Assembly: GCA_002869895.2 (NCBI GenBank)
Contig: NEWP02000014.1
Location: forward strand, 68,178-106,800
Length of the DNA stretch: 38,623 bases
Source: Nitrospira sp. CG24E
Lineage (GTDB): Bacteria > Nitrospirota > Nitrospiria > Nitrospirales > Nitrospiraceae
Direction: 5' to 3'
Shown one piece after another: positions 35,841 to 38,623 of this stretch (the stretch's first letter is position 1; every line of letters begins with the position of its first letter). The notes under the pieces are model-generated. The model ran no database searches. It saw nothing but the letters and a program-made list of their open reading frames with translations, and was not told the origin of the DNA. The translations under genes and the position numbers were made by a program.

Positions 35841-35882
35841 CCCAAGCCCGTATCTTTGGATGACTCATTCATGAGATCAAAC

Positions 35883-35906
35883 AAAAAAGTGGGCATGAGC
35901 CCACTT
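35883..35906 (-). terminator. Intrinsic terminator between dat and rimP (possible attenuator)
   Basis: On the minus strand AAGTGGGC/GCCCACTT (35906-35899 with 35894-35887), a perfect 8-base stem with a 4-base loop, is followed by a T-rich run (TTTTTTGTTTG). It ends the DUF192-Rieske-I42-dat unit. The rimP operon begins 42 bases later, so it may also act as an attenuator in the rimP-nusA-infB leader. Confidence 0.85.
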
Positions 35907-35932
35907 CCAGTCCGGGGACCATAGCACGCTGC

Positions 35933-36790
35933 CTATGCCAAAGCAAGAGGGCTGGAGACCCGACTCGTGAAGCAGGCGGCTAGCCGTTGGACAATCGGTC
36001 CAGGCCTTCCGTCTCCGATAGTTTTCCCATCTATACGCACGACAGCCAAGACTTCGACCGTGGTTCCGGTAAGAAAGACTTCGTCAGCGTGATAGAGATC
36101 TAGCTGCGAGACAAATCGTTCCTGAACAGGCAGACCTTCGCTTCGGGCTAAATTCAATACGGTCGCTCTTGTCACCCCCGACAGAATGCGAGGCCCTTCA
36201 GGAGCCGTAACGACAGTTCCTCCTTGAACCACCATCACGTTACTGACCGCCCCCTCAGTGACTAATCCCTCTTTGATCAAAATGGCTTCGAAGACCTGGG
36301 CCTGCCTTACTTGTTGTCGTGCCAACACGTTGGCTAAAAGATTTACACTCTTGATGTCGCAACGCCCCCACCGGATATCCTCGATCGTCATCGCCTCTAC
36401 ACCAGCCGCTTGTAGGGACCTATCGAGCGGGTGGAACTCACGAACCGTCATGACGACCGTGGGCGTCGTTTCGGCTGAATAGGCGTGATCACGAGGAGCG
36501 ACGCCCCTGGTAACCTGAATGTAGATTTTGGCCTCGGGATAGGAAGCTCGTCTAATTCCTTCCAGCACATAGTCGGTCCACTCGGCGTTGGAATAGGACA
36601 GTGCCAAGTCGAGCGCCGTGGCGCTGCGATGCAATCGCGCCAAATGGGTGTCGAGTGCGAACGGACGCCCCCTATAGGTGCGGATCACTTCATAGACCCC
36701 ATCGCCGAATTGAAAGCCTCGATCTTCGATCGAGACCTTCGCCTCAGCCAGCGGCACGAAGGTTCCATTGATGAAAGCCACATCCGGCAC
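35933..36790 (-). CDS. dat: D-amino-acid transaminase (class IV aminotransferase)
   Basis: A 285-residue PLP enzyme. The close match to Bacillus D-alanine aminotransferase in RWGRCDIKSVNLLANVLARQ (PLP lysine Lys147), GLVTEGAVSNV and LSGVTRATVL, with VFLTGTTVEVLAVVRIDGK near the end, favours Dat over IlvE. It would interconvert D-alanine and D-glutamate for peptidoglycan. The start is GTG 36790, with GGAAGGG about 9 bases upstream, 2 bases after the stop of the chagasin-like gene. Substrate choice cannot be proven from sequence alone; a branched-chain or lyase role remains possible. Confidence 0.85.
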   Translation of the reverse strand: MPDVAFINGTFVPLAEAKVSIEDRGFQFGDGVYEVIRTYRGRPFALDTHLARLHRSATALDLALSYSNAEWTDYVLEGIRRASYPEAKIYIQVTRGVAPRDHAYSAETTPTVVMTVREFHPLDRSLQAAGVEAMTIEDIRWGRCDIKSVNLLANVLARQQVRQAQVFEAILIKEGLVTEGAVSNVMVVQGGTVVTAPEGPRILSGVTRATVLNLARSEGLPVQERFVSQLDLYHADEVFLTGTTVEVLAVVRIDGKTIGDGRPGPIVQRLAACFTSRVSSPLALA

Positions 36791-36792
36791 GA

Positions 36793-37149
36793 CTACACAC
36801 CCTTCCGAGACGAGGGGCCAGAGACCGTTACGTCAAAGACACGCCGATCTTCAGCGGTAAACTTCCACCCCATGCGTTTCTCAAACAACACCCGATGGGT
36901 TCCGAGCTTGACCGCTTTAAACTCGAACGTCCGCTGTCCGTTATCGACGGCATTATTTCCGGCGATACGCAGGTAGTCGTCGGCCAGCAATTCGAGCCCC
37001 GTAGGATCGTAGGTCGGGACCCAGAGCTCTCCGCGCGTTCTGTCTTCCCAGAGATGGATTTGGACGGGCTGCTCAAGGGTCGTCTGAACGACCTTGACTC
37101 CATCCGAATGGGTGGCGCCGTCATGACTCTGGCTGGATGTTGCGCTCAT
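36793..37149 (-). CDS. Chagasin-like (I42 family) protease-inhibitor domain protein
   Basis: A 118-residue single-domain protein that looks like the chagasin/I42 immunoglobulin-like fold, whose members inhibit papain-like cysteine peptidases. Expected loops can be matched in order: DRTRGELW for NPTTGYxW, a DNGQRTFEFKAVKLGTHRV segment for the GxGGxxxFxFxA loop, and EKRMGWKF for the RPW loop, ending FDVTVSG. The loops are divergent, so inhibition is not certain. There is no signal peptide or lipobox, so it appears cytoplasmic, unlike most family members. No ribosome site is seen before ATG 37149. The gene lies between the Rieske and dat genes. Confidence 0.6.
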   Translation of the reverse strand: MSATSSQSHDGATHSDGVKVVQTTLEQPVQIHLWEDRTRGELWVPTYDPTGLELLADDYLRIAGNNAVDNGQRTFEFKAVKLGTHRVLFEKRMGWKFTAEDRRVFDVTVSGPSSRKGV

Positions 37150-37188
37150 CGTAATGATGCGGTAGCCCGCTCTTCTCCATCTCGCATC

Positions 37189-37509
37189 TTATGGTTTTCG
37201 TCGAGGTCCGACAAGAATTTCGGTTCCATCCACCTGGACATCGTAACTCCCCACACAATATCCGCCGCCATCCGTTCCTCGCCCATTTCGGACATCGAAT
37301 GCCAAATCGTGCCATGGACAAGCAACGACAAAGCCCTTTACGCGCCCTTCACATAGAGGCCCGCCTTCATGGGGGCAACGATTATGGATGGCATAATATG
37401 TCCCCTCGATATTGAAGAGCGCAATCTCCCGATTGTTCACCGTCACGACTTTTGCTTGCCCGGGCGGCAACTCGTTGGCCTGGGCGACAGGTTGAAACCC
37501 CTCTAACAT
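37189..37509 (-). CDS. Rieske [2Fe-2S] ferredoxin-like protein
   Basis: A 106-residue soluble Rieske protein. The cluster ligands are Cys45 and His47 (RCPHEGGPLCEG) and Cys64 and His67 (VACPWHDLAFDVRNG), followed by GGGYCVGSYDVQV. No membrane anchor or catalytic domain, so it is a ferredoxin-type electron carrier, as in NirD-like or dioxygenase ferredoxins, with partner unknown. ATG 37509 has AAGGAG 8 bases upstream. The longer frame to 37542 adds a basic tail without its own site. Confidence 0.88.
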   Translation of the reverse strand: MLEGFQPVAQANELPPGQAKVVTVNNREIALFNIEGTYYAIHNRCPHEGGPLCEGRVKGFVVACPWHDLAFDVRNGRGTDGGGYCVGSYDVQVDGTEILVGPRRKP

Positions 37510-37561
37510 GCGGCCCACTCCTTTCGTCATGCGTTTTGCCATGCCACCTGCGCGCGGCAGG

Positions 37562-38056
37562 TTACATTCGAAGCGTATATTTCAGCTCCAGTCCTATGGT
37601 GACCCCTTCCTGCTTAATAAAACCAGCTCCTGTTTGAATCGCATAACGGGCCGCTTCGGGAGTGGAGCTATATTTAGGGCAGTTATCTTCTCTGCAGGGA
37701 GCGATATTTTCCTTGAGCCCCACGATATGATGGCTTTCATCAACCCACATCATGTCCACCGGAAACCGGTACTCCTTCGTCCAGACATGGTTCTGTCCGG
37801 TCGACTCAAAAATATAAAGCATCCCACCGTTCTCTGGCAACGTGTCTCGAAACGCGAGGCCGACAAGCAATTTTTCGGGCGTATCCGCCACTTCCATCTC
37901 AAGCTCACGACCATTAGGAAAGGAGACGACAATGATCGTCTCCTCTTTTCGATCGATGAGAAAGAACGACGCGCTCATTAAGAAAAACGCCATGAGAGCA
38001 AGCGTGACGATACGCTTCTTTTTTTGTCCCCAGTCGCTCGCCGGTGAAGAAGCCAT
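37562..38056 (-). CDS. DUF192 protein with N-terminal membrane anchor
   Basis: A 164-residue protein. Residues about 16-34 form one hydrophobic helix (IVTLALMAFFLMSASFFLI), probably a signal anchor or uncleaved signal. The rest is the DUF192 domain, with GLAFRDTLPENGGMLYIFES, the FPVDMMWVDESHHIVGLKEN core and the RYAIQTGAGFIKQEGV end. The family function is not established. AGGA lies 7 bases before ATG 38056. It heads the DUF192-Rieske-I42-dat unit and is divergent from the ferredoxin gene. Confidence 0.85.
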   Translation of the reverse strand: MASSPASDWGQKKKRIVTLALMAFFLMSASFFLIDRKEETIIVVSFPNGRELEMEVADTPEKLLVGLAFRDTLPENGGMLYIFESTGQNHVWTKEYRFPVDMMWVDESHHIVGLKENIAPCREDNCPKYSSTPEAARYAIQTGAGFIKQEGVTIGLELKYTLRM

Positions 38057-38147
38057 AGCCGTTTCCTATCACGACCTGTCGCAACTCTCTGAGCCCAAAG
38101 GCCCACAGGTAGCGGGGGCCTAGGCCTTCTGAGCAAGTGCCGTTCTG

Positions 38148-38177
38148 TTGACTTGGAAAAGAGCGGCGGACTAGAAT
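38148..38177 (+). promoter_or_regulatory. Promoter of the ferredoxin gene
   Basis: TTGACT (38148-38153), an 18-base spacer and TAGAAT (38172-38177), identical in boxes and spacing to the alaC operon promoter. The leader to ATG 38268 is about 85 bases. Confidence 0.6.
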
Positions 38178-38219
38178 GACGCTCACATCTCGCCACGCAT
38201 AATGGTCGTGGCAGGGTAA

Positions 38220-38615
<396 letters not shown>

Positions 38616-38623
38616 TCACTGTT

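Overview
The window looks like a chromosomal stretch of a Nitrospira-like bacterium (phylum Nitrospirota). This is an inference, not a proof. It rests on the style of the proteins (citramalate synthase, Alvin-type 2[4Fe-4S] ferredoxin, an ApgM-type protein inside a threonine operon) and on small intergenic repeat elements that resemble ones I associate with Nitrospira. GC content is moderately high by eye, genes are tightly packed with frequent 4-base stop/start overlaps, and almost everything is housekeeping. No prophage, CRISPR array, transposase or integrase gene was seen.

Layout. 1-4404 (minus): a minor-pilin operon, fimT/gspH-like, pilV, pilW and a pilX-like gene, with the prepilin peptidase pilD upstream. 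4626-4901 (plus): a stand-alone 91-residue LuxR-type DNA-binding protein, convergent with and overlapping rlmB. 4866-8599 (minus): surE, dedA, cysS and rlmB. 8740-9578 (minus): ihfA, a MerR-like gene and tRNA-Pro(GGG), closed by a terminator that abuts surE. 9683-17510 (minus): an amino-acid operon alaC, hom, thrC, apgM-like, lysC, cimA, covering aspartate-family and citramalate steps, driven by a good sigma70-like promoter. 17796-24085 (plus): pdxJ, then a MITE-like element, then nnr (NAD(P)HX repair), tsaE, a lapA-domain gene and mutS. 24141-25387 (minus): two secreted proteins of unknown function. 25730-35840 (minus): the classic translation/RNA operon rimP, nusA, infB, ylxP (DUF503), rbfA, truB, rpsO, pnp and an M16 peptidase, in almost the Bacillus order, with a second MITE-like element wedged in front of rbfA. 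35933-38056 (minus): DUF192, Rieske ferredoxin, chagasin-like inhibitor and D-amino-acid transaminase, ending in a strong terminator that sits directly in front of rimP. 38268-38615 (plus): a 2[4Fe-4S] ferredoxin with its own promoter.

Most interesting observation. The threonine operon has aspartokinase, homoserine dehydrogenase and threonine synthase but no GHMP-type homoserine kinase. In its place is an ApgM-scaffold protein in which the catalytic Ser and the Asp ligands remain, while all three His metal ligands expected for a phosphoglycerate mutase appear to be replaced. Gene context makes it the best candidate for the missing homoserine-phosphorylating step, with a site unlike that of its parent family. 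Secondary points of interest are the two non-autonomous repeat elements, the terminators placed directly before surE and rimP (possible attenuators), a heptamer-periodic inverted repeat next to tRNA-Pro, and the two-gene secreted operon.
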